Position numbers and translations under genes: made by a program. Below are positions 55,452 to 63,427 of a stretch of DNA of 64,000 nt, piece after piece. The notes under the pieces are model-generated. The model was not told where the DNA came from, searched no databases, and saw only the letters and a list, made by a program, of their open reading frames with translations. The stretch comes from DASQPR01 sp963797605 (GTDB lineage: Bacteria > Actinomycetota > Actinomycetes > Mycobacteriales > Micromonosporaceae), in the NCBI GenBank assembly GCA_963797605.1, contig CAWCPX010000005.1:248001-312000 (forward strand). Reading direction: 5' to 3'. Numbering within the stretch: position 1 is the first letter of the stretch; every line of letters starts with the position of its first letter.

Positions 55452-56717
55452 GTGCGCACTGCCGCTCGTCGTTACCGCTCGCTGCTCGCCGCGCCGGGGG
55501 TCCGCTCGCTGTTCGCCTCGTCGCTCATCGGGCGCCTGCCGGTCGGCATGGGCATGCTCCTGTTCGTGCTGGTCGTGCACGCCGGCACCGGCTCCTATCC
55601 GATCGCCGGGCTCGCCGCGGCCGCGAACGCCGCCGCCACCGCCTGCTGCGGACCGGCGCTGGGCCGGCTGTCCGACCGGGGGCACGCGTCGCTGGTCCTG
55701 GTCCTCACCGGCACCGCCCAATGCCTCACGCTCGCCCTCCTCGTGATCGCGCTCCGGACGCACGTCGGCGGTCCGGTCATCGTCGGCATCGGCGCGCTCG
55801 CCGGCGTCGTGAACCCGCCGATCGCCGCCGTCACCAGGACAGTGCTGCCCCGGCTCGCGCCCGACGCCGAGACCCGGCACACCGCCTTCGCCCTGGACGC
55901 GCTGCTGGTCGAGCTGACCTTCGTGATCGGCCCGGCGCTGGTCGGCATCGTGTCGGCGATCTGGAGCGGCTACACGGCGACACTGATGGCGGCGGCGCTG
56001 AACGTGATCGGCGCATACGGGCTCGCCTCGACCAGATCCGTCCGGCACGACTACCCGACGGGCACCGTCACACACGCCGATTCGCCCCGGTGGCAGCGCC
56101 TGATCGGCCCGCTCACCAGCCCCGGGCTGCGGTTGGTGCTCGTCGTGTCGATCCTGGAAGCCGCCGCGTTCGGGGTCCTCGAAGTCGCGATTCCCGCGTA
56201 CACGAACGCCCGCGGCCTGCCGCAAGTCGGCGGGATCCTCTTCGCGATCTGGAGCGCCGGGTCGATCGTCGGCGGGCTGTGGTTCGGTGGCCAGGACTTC
56301 CGCATGTCACTCGGCCGTCAGTATGCGATCCTGATGGCGCTCAACGTCGTCGGCTTCGGATCGGTGCTGCTCGCCGGCGGCCCGGTGACGCTCGGTGCGC
56401 TGCTGTTCTTCGCCGGCCTCTTCATCGCGCCGACGACGGCGGTCGAAGCGGCGCTCGTGACGGCGTTGGCTCCACCGGACCGCACGACCGAGGCGTTCAC
56501 CTGGTCGGGCACCGCGATTTATCTCGGGTTCGCGCTGGGCAGCGGGCTCGCCGCCGTCGCGCTGTCCGGCTCGCTCGGAAGCACGTCCGCGCTGACCATG
56601 GCAACTGTGCTCGCGACCGCGCTGGCCGCCGGCGGCAGCCTCCTTACCGTGGCCGGACGGCAGACGCTGACTGTCGCATCAGTCAAAACGGCGATTCCGG
56701 TACCGTGTCGGGCGTGA
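55452..56717 (+). CDS. MFS transporter
   Basis: 421-aa 12-helix permease. The first half has SLIGRLPVGMGMLLFVLVVH, GPALGRLSDRGHASLVLVLT (motif A-like G-x-LSDRGH) and AVTRTVLPRLAPD; the second half has LFAIWSAGSIVGGLWFGGQD and FTWSGTAIYLGFALGSGLAA. It resembles actinobacterial efflux permeases. GTG 55452 is the first start after the short upstream frame. The stop overlaps the tetR start by GTGA. Confidence 0.88.
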   Translation: MRTAARRYRSLLAAPGVRSLFASSLIGRLPVGMGMLLFVLVVHAGTGSYPIAGLAAAANAAATACCGPALGRLSDRGHASLVLVLTGTAQCLTLALLVIALRTHVGGPVIVGIGALAGVVNPPIAAVTRTVLPRLAPDAETRHTAFALDALLVELTFVIGPALVGIVSAIWSGYTATLMAAALNVIGAYGLASTRSVRHDYPTGTVTHADSPRWQRLIGPLTSPGLRLVLVVSILEAAAFGVLEVAIPAYTNARGLPQVGGILFAIWSAGSIVGGLWFGGQDFRMSLGRQYAILMALNVVGFGSVLLAGGPVTLGALLFFAGLFIAPTTAVEAALVTALAPPDRTTEAFTWSGTAIYLGFALGSGLAAVALSGSLGSTSALTMATVLATALAAGGSLLTVAGRQTLTVASVKTAIPVPCRA

Positions 56718-57316
56718 CGCGACGATCGGCAGAGGTCCGGCTAGACAGCCTGCTGCGCACCGCCTGCGACGTGATCCTCGAGCGTGGCCTGCCGAACACG
56801 CGCACCGCCGATGTCGCGGTCGCCGCCGGAGTCAGCCAGGCGCTCGTGTTCTATCACTTCGAGAGCAAAGACAAACTGCTGGCGGGAGCATTCGCGTACG
56901 CGGCCGAGCGTGATCTTGCCCGTCTCGACGAGATCATGACCAGCCGGGCGAAACCGCTGGCGAAACTCCGGGCGATCCTGAAGGTGTACGCGCCGACGGG
57001 CCACTCGAAGGCGTGGGCGATGTGGATCGACGGCTGGGCCGAGTCGATGCGGGTGCCCGAGTTGGAGGCCGTGTCACGGCGCCTCGACGGACGGTGGAAG
57101 GAAGCGCTCACCGACGTGATCGACTCGGGCGTCGCCGATGGATCCTTCGCGTGCGCCGACGCGAAGGGTGCCGCATGGCGTCTGATCGCCCTCATCGACG
57201 GGCTCGCCGTGCAGGTCACGGTGCATCGCGACGTCATTTCGCAGCGAACCCTGGCCGGCTGGGTGCGTACCGCGACGGCGAATGAACTGGGTCTGGACCC
57301 GAAGCAGTTGATCTGA
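56714..57316 (+). CDS. TetR-family regulator
   Basis: 200-aa regulator with HTH near residues 25-45 (VAVAAGVSQALVFYHF, then KDKLLAGAFAYAAERD) and a C-terminal ligand domain with AMWIDGWAESMRVPELEAVS and WRLIALIDGLAVQ, the TetR_C_6-like (BetI-type) pattern. GTG 56714 overlaps the MFS stop, so MFS and regulator are one operon. The shared palindromes before the operon and before the acyl-CoA dehydrogenase suggest this protein represses both. Confidence 0.88.
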   Translation: MTRRSAEVRLDSLLRTACDVILERGLPNTRTADVAVAAGVSQALVFYHFESKDKLLAGAFAYAAERDLARLDEIMTSRAKPLAKLRAILKVYAPTGHSKAWAMWIDGWAESMRVPELEAVSRRLDGRWKEALTDVIDSGVADGSFACADAKGAAWRLIALIDGLAVQVTVHRDVISQRTLAGWVRTATANELGLDPKQLI

Positions 57317-57317
57317 C

Positions 57318-57351
57318 GCGGCGGGCGCCGACAGGAATCGGCACCCGCCGC
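57318..57351. terminator. bidirectional hairpin between tetR and the acyl-CoA dehydrogenase
   Basis: GCGGCGGGCGCCGA (57318-57331) and TCGGCACCCGCCGC (57338-57351) pair over 14 bases with one mismatch, directly between the stops at 57316 and 57356. Confidence 0.8.
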
Positions 57352-57355
57352 TGAG

Positions 57356-58483
57356 TTACGCGGCCGACCGGGCCATCACTCGGTGTTCGGCGGCACTCGG
57401 GGCCGTGACATCGAGCTTGACGACCTCGGCGAACTTCGCGTCACGTGCCCATTTGCGGGTCAGCTGCTCGTGCGCGTGCCCGCTGCCGTGAAGGATCTCG
57501 GACGCGGCCGCGCTGCAGAACACCGCGGTCTCGGTCGCGTGCTGCCGGGCCGTCACGGCCGCTTCGGTCGCGTCGTCGCCCGCGTCGATCAGGCCGGCCG
57601 CGTGCCAGGTGAGCGCACGAGACGCTTCGACGCGATTGGACATCTCGACGAGCGGCACACCGGCGGCCGCGTGTTCGCGCGCGTGCGCCGTGGCGACCTC
57701 GAAACAGGCCCGGGCCAGGCCGATCGCCGACGCGGCAACGGTCACGCGCGCGATGTCGAAGGTGCGCACGAGGCCGTCGAAGCCCTGTCCTTCGGCGCCG
57801 AGACGCTGGTTGTCGGGCACGAAGACCTCGTCGAGGAAGACGTCCGCGCCAACTCCGCCTCGGTCTTCCGACGGCGCACCGAACGTCAGCCCGGACGCGC
57901 CGCGCTCCACCAGGAACGCGGTCACACCGGCGGCGCGCCGCGTCGAGTCGATCGTGGCGAACAGCAGGTAGAAGTCGGCCGCTTCGGCGTTGGCGATCCA
58001 CATCTTCGGGCCGCTCAGCTTGTAGCCGCTGCCCACCCGACGGGCCTTCGTCGTGATCGCGGCGGACTCGGAACCCAGGTCGGGCTCGGCGAGCGCGAGC
58101 GCCGTCACCGGCGGGTCGTCCGTGGTCAACGGACGAAGCCAGCGCTCCTTCTGAGCTTCGGTGCCGAGCTCGATCACGGGCTCGGCGAAGAAACGGCCGG
58201 CCGTCAGCAGATGCGCGGTCGTTGCATCGCCCGCCGCCAGCTCCTCCTGCGCGAGGCACTGTGTCAAGGCACCGGTGAGCCCGCCGCCGCCGTATTCGGC
58301 CGGCATCATGAACGCGGTGATGCCCGCTTTCGCGGCCTTGCGCCACAACTCCCGGGGCGTCTCGACGTCTGCCTCATGGGCCGTGTGGGCCGCCGGACGG
58401 ATCTCGTCAGCGCCGAACTCACGGCACAGGTCGATGATCGCGCGCTGTTGTTGGGAGAGCGTAACGGGTTCGTTCGGGTGCAT
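57356..58483 (-). CDS. acyl-CoA dehydrogenase-family protein
   Basis: 375-aa FAD enzyme fold: helical N-terminal domain (GITAFMMPAEYGGGGLTGAL), beta domain with ALAEPDLGSESAAITTKARR and GSGYKLSGPKMWIANAEAAD (FAD and substrate site), and C-terminal helical bundle. The usual C-terminal FEGT-type motif carrying the catalytic glutamate in many members is not obvious: DAKFAEVVKLDVTAPSAAEH stands there. Either the base is elsewhere, as in some branches, or the protein is not a classical dehydrogenase. ATG 58483 has GGAGG 9 bases upstream. A probable TetR operator lies 45 bases further upstream. Confidence 0.85.
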   Translation of the reverse strand: MHPNEPVTLSQQQRAIIDLCREFGADEIRPAAHTAHEADVETPRELWRKAAKAGITAFMMPAEYGGGGLTGALTQCLAQEELAAGDATTAHLLTAGRFFAEPVIELGTEAQKERWLRPLTTDDPPVTALALAEPDLGSESAAITTKARRVGSGYKLSGPKMWIANAEAADFYLLFATIDSTRRAAGVTAFLVERGASGLTFGAPSEDRGGVGADVFLDEVFVPDNQRLGAEGQGFDGLVRTFDIARVTVAASAIGLARACFEVATAHAREHAAAGVPLVEMSNRVEASRALTWHAAGLIDAGDDATEAAVTARQHATETAVFCSAAASEILHGSGHAHEQLTRKWARDAKFAEVVKLDVTAPSAAEHRVMARSAA

Positions 58484-58528
58484 GGGGGTGTCCTCCGCGA
58501 CTGGCAGGGGTGCCTCAGGTGCTGAAAG

Positions 58529-58548
58529 CTGACTGATGACCCAGTCAG
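58529..58548. promoter_or_regulatory. probable TetR operator upstream of the acyl-CoA dehydrogenase
   Basis: CTGACTG (58529-58535) and CAGTCAG (58542-58548) are perfect inverted repeats 6 bases apart. The site matches 16 of 20 bases of the one before the MFS-tetR operon. Confidence 0.65.
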
Positions 58549-58795
58549 TGAATGCGTGGCGACGGGCGGATGATTGGGGGGAATCGCCCGGGCCACCGAG
58601 CCCGACTGCCGCATCGGCAACACGGACGGTAACTTTTGTCACCGTCACCGTAGCACTATCGATTGATGCGGTTGTACCTCAAAACATCGCGCTAGCTGCC
58701 AGAATCACGTTGCGTAGTGGTCGGACCCCATCGCGTGATGCCCATGCCGCTTCGCGGGCCGGAACACCGAGCGTTCGCAACCGACAGCGGGCGGT

Positions 58796-58801
58796 TACGC
58801 T
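58796..58801 (+). promoter_or_regulatory. leaderless -10 box of the P1 peptidase gene
   Basis: TACGCT, 6 bases (gcggga) before ATG 58808; no Shine-Dalgarno sequence. Confidence 0.5.
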
Positions 58802-58807
58802 GCGGGA

Positions 58808-59932
58808 ATGCCTCGTGTGTCGGATCTGGGAATCACCATCGGACCGCTTGAGTCTGGTCCGACGCGTTCGATCGCGGACGTGCCCGGCGTCGGCGTCGGC
58901 CATGCCACCGTGTGGCGCGACGAGCCCGCCCCTCCGGCCGGCCGTGGCATCGCGCGCACCGGCGTGACGGTCGTCGACCCCGGCGGCAACCTGTTCCGGG
59001 AACCGATTCCCGCAGGTGGGGCCGTGCTCAACGGCGCCGGCGAGTGCACCGGCTTCATCACCGCCCAGGAGTGGGGCCTACTGGAGACGCCGATCTTCCT
59101 GACGTCGACGATGCAGCTCGGCCGGGTGTACGACGCCGCCTGCGAACTCCTGCTGGAAGAAGACGCCGGCATCGGCGAGCAGGTGATCATCCCGGTCGTC
59201 GCCGAATGTGACGACAGCTTCTTGAATGACGCTCGGCGGATGCAGGTCACCCGTGACGACGTGGCGGCGGCGCTGACGGCGGCCAGACAGGCGGCAACTG
59301 CCACGGAGGCCCCGGCGGAAGGCGCGGTCGGCGGCGGCACCGGTATGAGCTGCCTCGGCTTCAAGGGTGGCATCGGGTCGGCGTCGCGCGTGGTCGGACC
59401 GCACACGGTCGGCGTACTCACGATGACGAACTTCGGCCAGCGCGAACGGTTGACCATCGACGGGGTACCGGTCGGGCGACTGCTGCCACCGCCACCCGCC
59501 GGCGAGCCGGTCGCCCCCGACGCCGGGTCCTGCATCGTCATCGTGCTGACCGACGCCCCGATCACGGCGTCCGACTGCCAGCGGTTGGCCCGGCGTGCCG
59601 GCTTGGGTCTCGCCCGCACCGGTTCCGTGGCCACGAACGGCAGTGGCGAGATCTTCTTCGCCGCCGCCACCGGTCTGCGCGCCCCGCGTGGCACGGCTCC
59701 GACCGGGACTCCGATCACCGGCGACGGCCTGAATCCGTTTTTCGGCGCCGTGGTGGACGCGACCGAGGAAGCCGTGCTCAACAGTCTGTTGCAGGCGTCG
59801 ACGGTGGTCGGTCGGGGCGGCAACTCGTCACCCGGACTACCCGCCGACGAGGTCGCCGAACTGCTCCGAAGCCACGGCCGGCTCGCCGCCCGCACCGACA
59901 CCCGCATCACGAACGACGGCCACTTCAGCTAG
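58808..59932 (+). CDS. P1-family (DmpA/S58) aminopeptidase
   Basis: 374-aa N-terminal-nucleophile peptidase acting on N-terminal residues or beta-peptides. Family signatures are SIADVPGVGVGHATVW, GAVLNGAGECTGFITAQEWG, PIFLTSTMQLGRVYDAAC, EGAVGGGTGMSCLGFKGGIG and ATNGSGEIFFAAATG. Self-cleavage is expected between Gly240 and Ser241 (in DAGSCIVIVLTDAP), making Ser241 the nucleophile. It is complete, with the usual length and no signal peptide. The promoter suggests a leaderless transcript starting at ATG 58808. Confidence 0.9.
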   Translation: MPRVSDLGITIGPLESGPTRSIADVPGVGVGHATVWRDEPAPPAGRGIARTGVTVVDPGGNLFREPIPAGGAVLNGAGECTGFITAQEWGLLETPIFLTSTMQLGRVYDAACELLLEEDAGIGEQVIIPVVAECDDSFLNDARRMQVTRDDVAAALTAARQAATATEAPAEGAVGGGTGMSCLGFKGGIGSASRVVGPHTVGVLTMTNFGQRERLTIDGVPVGRLLPPPPAGEPVAPDAGSCIVIVLTDAPITASDCQRLARRAGLGLARTGSVATNGSGEIFFAAATGLRAPRGTAPTGTPITGDGLNPFFGAVVDATEEAVLNSLLQASTVVGRGGNSSPGLPADEVAELLRSHGRLAARTDTRITNDGHFS

Positions 59933-59948
59933 TCGTGATCATCTGGAG

Positions 59949-59996
59949 GGCTTCGGAGAGATGACGGTGCTATGACACCCGAAACTCTCCGAAGCC
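59949..59996. terminator. hairpin of the GGAGAGAT family (copy 2), probable terminator
   Basis: GGCTTCGGAGAG (59949-59960) pairs perfectly with CTCTCCGAAGCC (59985-59996), 16 bases after the P1 peptidase stop. The loop contains ACGGTGCTATGACACCCGAAA, partly shared with the hairpin at 29775-29813. Confidence 0.65.
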
Positions 59997-60110
59997 TCGG
60001 CATGCGCCACGTTCGATGCGGCGGCCGACTACGAAGAGTGACCCGCCGCCGCTCGAACAGCAGTGACCCAGCGTGATCGTCCAGCGTCGTGCGGCGAACC
60101 CCTCGCGGCG

Positions 60111-60238
60111 CGCTTTGCTCTGCTCACTTCACGGCTACACGCCGATTCAACTGCCAATTCTCCGAGCGAGCCCGTCGAGAGGGCTGCCGGGACCGTCACG
60201 CAACGTGCGTGTAGCCGTCAAGTGAGCAGAGCAAAGCG
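60111..60238. repeat. 128-bp element with 32-bp terminal inverted repeats (copy C)
   Basis: The left arm 60111-60142 and right arm 60207-60238 pair at 31 of 32 bases, enclosing 64 bases. The outer part CGCTTTGCTCTGCTCACTT shares TGCTCACNTCA with copies A and B and has nearly the same total length. No coding capacity. Confidence 0.75.
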
Positions 60239-60345
60239 GCCCGAACACCATGTCACGGGTACGGTTCGGCGCCTACGCTCTGTGCACGCGACACCCTCGA
60301 ACCGCGGTTGTGATTCGGACGGCCGTACCTGTCAAAACGCGATCT

Positions 60346-61005
60346 TCAGGCTGTGAACCACGTTGCCGCACCGGCGGCGAACGCTGCCGGGGAAAGCGCG
60401 CCCGCACCGGCGGGAAGGCGACCGATCACGTCTCCGGGCAGGTCGATGAGGGTCCGTTCGTGGACGAGTTCCGGCGCCGCCGGCCACGAACCGATGACGA
60501 CCGACGCGACGATGCCACGGTGCGCCAACGCCTCCAGGGTCAGCGCGGTGTGGTTGATCGTGCCCAGGCCCGCGCGCGCGACCACGACGGCCGGGGCCCG
60601 GAGCGCCACCGCGAGATCGGCGATCGTCCACGAGGAGAATCCCATCGGCACCAGCACGCCCCCGGCACCCTCGACCAGCACGAGGTCGTGATCGGCAGCG
60701 AGCTTGGCGACGGCTTCGAGCGCGTCAGCAAGGTAGAGCGGCGGCAGATCCGCGACGGCCGCGGCGGCGAACGGACTCAGCGGATCCGGGAACTCGGCCA
60801 GCGTCATCAGGGTCACGGACGGGCCGACGAGCCGCCGCACGGTGTCCACATCGGAGGCCTCGTCCGGCTCGAACGCCGCCGTGCCGGTCTGCGCGGGTTT
60901 CAGCACCGCGACCCGTTGCCCGGCCGCGACCGCCCGGGCCGCGAGCGCCGCCGTCACGATCGTCTTACCCACGCCGGTGTCGGTGCCGGTCACAACACGG
61001 ATCAC
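60346..61005 (-). CDS. bioD: dethiobiotin synthetase
   Basis: 219-aa cytoplasmic enzyme that closes the ureido ring of dethiobiotin from 7,8-diaminopelargonate, CO2 and ATP. The P-loop is VTGTDTGVGKTIVTAALAAR (residues 5-24), with KPAQTGTA for substrate binding, LVLVEGAGGVLVPM, and ARAGLGTINHTALTLEAL. Complete, with the usual length. GTG 61005 overlaps the bioF stop by GTGA and has GGAGG 7 bases upstream, so bioF and bioD are one operon. Confidence 0.95.
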   Translation of the reverse strand: MIRVVTGTDTGVGKTIVTAALAARAVAAGQRVAVLKPAQTGTAAFEPDEASDVDTVRRLVGPSVTLMTLAEFPDPLSPFAAAAVADLPPLYLADALEAVAKLAADHDLVLVEGAGGVLVPMGFSSWTIADLAVALRAPAVVVARAGLGTINHTALTLEALAHRGIVASVVIGSWPAAPELVHERTLIDLPGDVIGRLPAGAGALSPAAFAAGAATWFTA

Positions 61006-62201
61006 CGCGCCACCTCCATCGCGTCGGCACCGATCGGAGCGGTATCAGCGATCACGTCCAGCGCCTGCTCGAGCACGTCCCGGGGCACGCCCACGTTGAT
61101 CGTCAGGCGAAGCCGCGAACTTCCGTCCGGAGTGGACGGTGGCCGGAAACAGCCGACGGCCACGCCGCGATCCCGGCACGCGGCCGCCCACGCGAGCGCG
61201 GCTTCCGGCGATGGCGCGGCGACCGACAGCACGCCCGCCGCCGGTTGCGAGACCGTGAGCCCGGCGGCACCGAGCCGGCGCCGAATCAATTCGCCCCGCT
61301 CGATCAGGTCGGCGCGCAGGTCGTCGCCGTCGCGGATGATGTCGAGCGCGGCGTGCACACCGGCCACGACGACCGGCGGCAACCCTGTGTCGTAAATGAA
61401 GGTGCGGCCCGTGTCGATCAGCGACTCGATCAGCTCGCGCGGCCCCGCGATCACGCCGCCGGCCCCACCGAACGCCTTCGACAACGTCGCCGTCACGACG
61501 ATGTCGGGCTCCCCCGCCAGACCGGCCGCCGCGACCGCGCCCGCGCCCGCCGGCCCGAGCACGCCGCACGCGTGCGCCTCGTCGACGATCATCCGAGCCC
61601 CGTGCGCTCGTGCGAGCCGGTGCATCGCGGCCAGCGGCGCCAGATCGCCGTCGACGGAGAACACCGACTCGGTCACGATGACGGCCTGTGTCTCGGCCGC
61701 GAGAGCAGATCCCAGGGCGGATTCCAGAGCATCGAGATCGTTATGTGGTACGACTACGACGCGCGCCCGGCTCGACCGGCAGCCGTCCACGATCGAGGCG
61801 TGGTTGTGCGCGTCGGAGATCACGGTGGTGCCGGGAGCCGCGAGCGCCCGGATCGCGCCGAGGTTCGCCAGGAAGCCCGAGGAGTAGACGAGCGTCGCGT
61901 CCACGCCGAGCCACGACGCGAGGTCGGATTCCAAGGCGGCGTGAGCGTCGGTGGAACCCCGGACCAGCCGAGATCCGGTGGCTCCCAACCCGTACCCGGA
62001 TAAGGCTCGGATTCCGGCCTCAATCACCCGGGGGTGGCGGGCAAGGCCGAGGTAGTCGTTGCCGGCCATATCGGTCATGGTGTCGTCGACCGGGCGTGGC
62101 ACGAGCTGCCGGCGTAGGCCGGCACGCTCACGGGCATCGGCGTCTCGGCGCAGCCCGGCGAGCCACGCGCGGGGGTCCGAGGTGGGCATGATCGTCGGCA
62201 T
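61002..62201 (-). CDS. bioF: 8-amino-7-oxononanoate synthase
   Basis: 399-aa PLP enzyme that joins pimeloyl-thioester and alanine in biotin synthesis. Hallmarks are MAGNDYLGLARHPRVIEAGI, GYGLGATGSRLVRGSTDAHA, SDAHNHASIVDGCR, VTESVFSVDGDLAPL, MIVDEAHACGVLG and the PLP lysine in TATLSKAFGGAGG. The start is ATG 62201 (or ATG 62189). Only 21 bases separate it from the divergent bioB. It forms an operon with bioD; bioA is not present in the window. Confidence 0.95.
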   Translation of the reverse strand: MPTIMPTSDPRAWLAGLRRDADARERAGLRRQLVPRPVDDTMTDMAGNDYLGLARHPRVIEAGIRALSGYGLGATGSRLVRGSTDAHAALESDLASWLGVDATLVYSSGFLANLGAIRALAAPGTTVISDAHNHASIVDGCRSSRARVVVVPHNDLDALESALGSALAAETQAVIVTESVFSVDGDLAPLAAMHRLARAHGARMIVDEAHACGVLGPAGAGAVAAAGLAGEPDIVVTATLSKAFGGAGGVIAGPRELIESLIDTGRTFIYDTGLPPVVVAGVHAALDIIRDGDDLRADLIERGELIRRRLGAAGLTVSQPAAGVLSVAAPSPEAALAWAAACRDRGVAVGCFRPPSTPDGSSRLRLTINVGVPRDVLEQALDVIADTAPIGADAMEVAR

Positions 62202-62210
62202 AACGCCTTG

Positions 62211-62217
62211 TAGGGTA
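62211..62217. promoter_or_regulatory. overlapping divergent -10 boxes, bioB and bioF
   Basis: TAGGGT (62211-62216) lies 6 bases before the bioB ATG, and its opposite-strand counterpart TACCCT (62217-62212) lies 10 bases before the bioF ATG. Both promoters therefore use the same seven bases, so only one direction can be open at a time. Confidence 0.5.
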
Positions 62218-62222
62218 CGGGC

Positions 62223-63230
62223 ATGTTTGAGTTCAGCGACCCGAGCCTGGCCAAAGCTGTGACGAGTGTCCTCGAGACGGGCACCGGGCTCGACGAGGCC
62301 GACGTGCTGGCCGTGCTCCGGCTGCCCGACGAGGAGCTGCCGATCGCGCTCGATGCCGCCCACCAGGTGCGCATGGCATGGTGCGGTCCCGAGGTCGAGG
62401 TCGAGGGCATCGTCTCGCTCAAGACCGGCGGCTGCCCCGAAGACTGCCACTTCTGCTCGCAGTCGGGCCTCTTCACGTCACCCGTTCGGGCGGTTTGGCT
62501 CGATATCCCCGCACTCGTCGAGGCGGCCCGGCAGACGGCGGCCACCGGTGCGACCGAGTTCTGCATCGTCGCCGCGGTGCGCGGGCCCGACGAGAAGCTG
62601 ATGGCCCAGATGCGCGAGGGCGTGGCGGCGATCCGGGCGGCCGTCGACATCCAGGTCGCGGCGTCGCTCGGCATGCTGAGTCAGGAGCAGGTCGACGACC
62701 TCGTGGCGATGGGCGTCCACCGCTACAACCACAACCTCGAGACCTCCCGCACCTTCTTCCCGAACGTGGTGACCACGCACACCTGGGAAGAGCGCTTCGA
62801 AACCCTCCGGATGGTCCGCGAGTCGGGCATGGAGGTCTGCTGCGGCGGCATCCTCGGCCTCGGCGAGACTCTGGAACAGCGCGCCGAGTTTGCCGCGCAG
62901 CTCGCGACGCTCGCCCCCCACGAGGTGCCGCTCAACTTCCTCAACCCACGCCCCGGCACGCCGCTCGGCGACTCCGGCGTCGTCGACCCGAAGGACGCGC
63001 TCCGCGCGATCGCCGCCTTCCGGCTGGCACTGCCGAAGACGATTCTGCGCTACGCGGGCGGGCGCGAGATCACGCTCGGCGACCTCGGCACCCGCGACGG
63101 CCTGCTCGGCGGCATCAACGCCGTCATCGTCGGCAACTACCTGACCACGCTGGGCCGCAACCCGGCTGCCGACCTGGAGCTGCTCGACGAGCTGAAGATG
63201 CCCGTCAAGGCGTTGTCGGCGACGCTGTGA
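62223..63230 (+). CDS. bioB: biotin synthase
   Basis: 335-aa radical-SAM enzyme that inserts sulfur into dethiobiotin. The 4Fe-4S cluster cysteines are C71, C75 and C78 (GGCPEDCHFCSQS). Further conserved features are FCIVAAVRGPDEK, HRYNHNLETSRTFFPN, GMEVCCGGILGLGET, and the sulfur-donor cluster region near YAGGREITLGDLG. Complete. It probably has no leader: TAGGGT precedes the ATG by 6 bases. The stop overlaps the bsaP start by GTGA. Confidence 0.96.
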   Translation: MFEFSDPSLAKAVTSVLETGTGLDEADVLAVLRLPDEELPIALDAAHQVRMAWCGPEVEVEGIVSLKTGGCPEDCHFCSQSGLFTSPVRAVWLDIPALVEAARQTAATGATEFCIVAAVRGPDEKLMAQMREGVAAIRAAVDIQVAASLGMLSQEQVDDLVAMGVHRYNHNLETSRTFFPNVVTTHTWEERFETLRMVRESGMEVCCGGILGLGETLEQRAEFAAQLATLAPHEVPLNFLNPRPGTPLGDSGVVDPKDALRAIAAFRLALPKTILRYAGGREITLGDLGTRDGLLGGINAVIVGNYLTTLGRNPAADLELLDELKMPVKALSATL

Positions 63231-63427
63231 CAGCGGCCTGGTGCCCGCGATGCGGTGAGTCGCTGGTCGCGGGCACGCACACGGCATGCGTGGCGGCGGG
63301 CGAGTTGGAGCCGCCACGCTACTGCCCGGAGTGCCGCCGGCGGATGAAGGTCCAGGTCATGCCGACCGGCTGGCGGGCCGAATGCGTCGAACACGGCGCC
63401 TCCTCCGGCGCGACGGCGTCACGCTGA
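63227..63427 (+). CDS. bsaP: biotin synthase auxiliary protein (BsaP-like)
   Basis: 66-aa protein with six cysteines: CPRC (6-9), C21, CPEC (33-36) and C53, so it should bind a metal or Fe-S cluster. In mycobacteria the small gene after bioB encodes BsaP, which supports biotin synthase activity; size, cysteine pattern and coupling (GTG 63227 overlapping the bioB stop) all match. The assignment rests on position and cysteine pattern. Its 3' end overlaps the tetR stop on the other strand by 9 bases. Confidence 0.78.
   Translation: MTAAWCPRCGESLVAGTHTACVAAGELEPPRYCPECRRRMKVQVMPTGWRAECVEHGASSGATASR

Larger units (their letters stand above)
58484..58807. other. divergent intergenic region, acyl-CoA dehydrogenase and P1 peptidase
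   Basis: No gene is supported. It contains the TetR operator candidate at 58529-58548 and the leaderless -10 box at 58796-58801. Between 58620 and 58740 the sequence is notably A+T-richer than its surroundings, but shows no repeat or stem. Confidence 0.5.
59933..60345. other. intergenic region between P1 peptidase and bioD
   Basis: No gene is supported. It contains the hairpin at 59949-59996, which ends the peptidase transcript, and the long inverted repeat at 60111-60238. The rest shows only scattered direct words (CAGCGTG) without clear structure. Confidence 0.5.

Noticed and set aside
62202..62222. Biotin riboswitch or BirA-type operator
   Set aside because: The gap is only 21 bases and holds no BirA-like palindrome; no RNA aptamer could fit.
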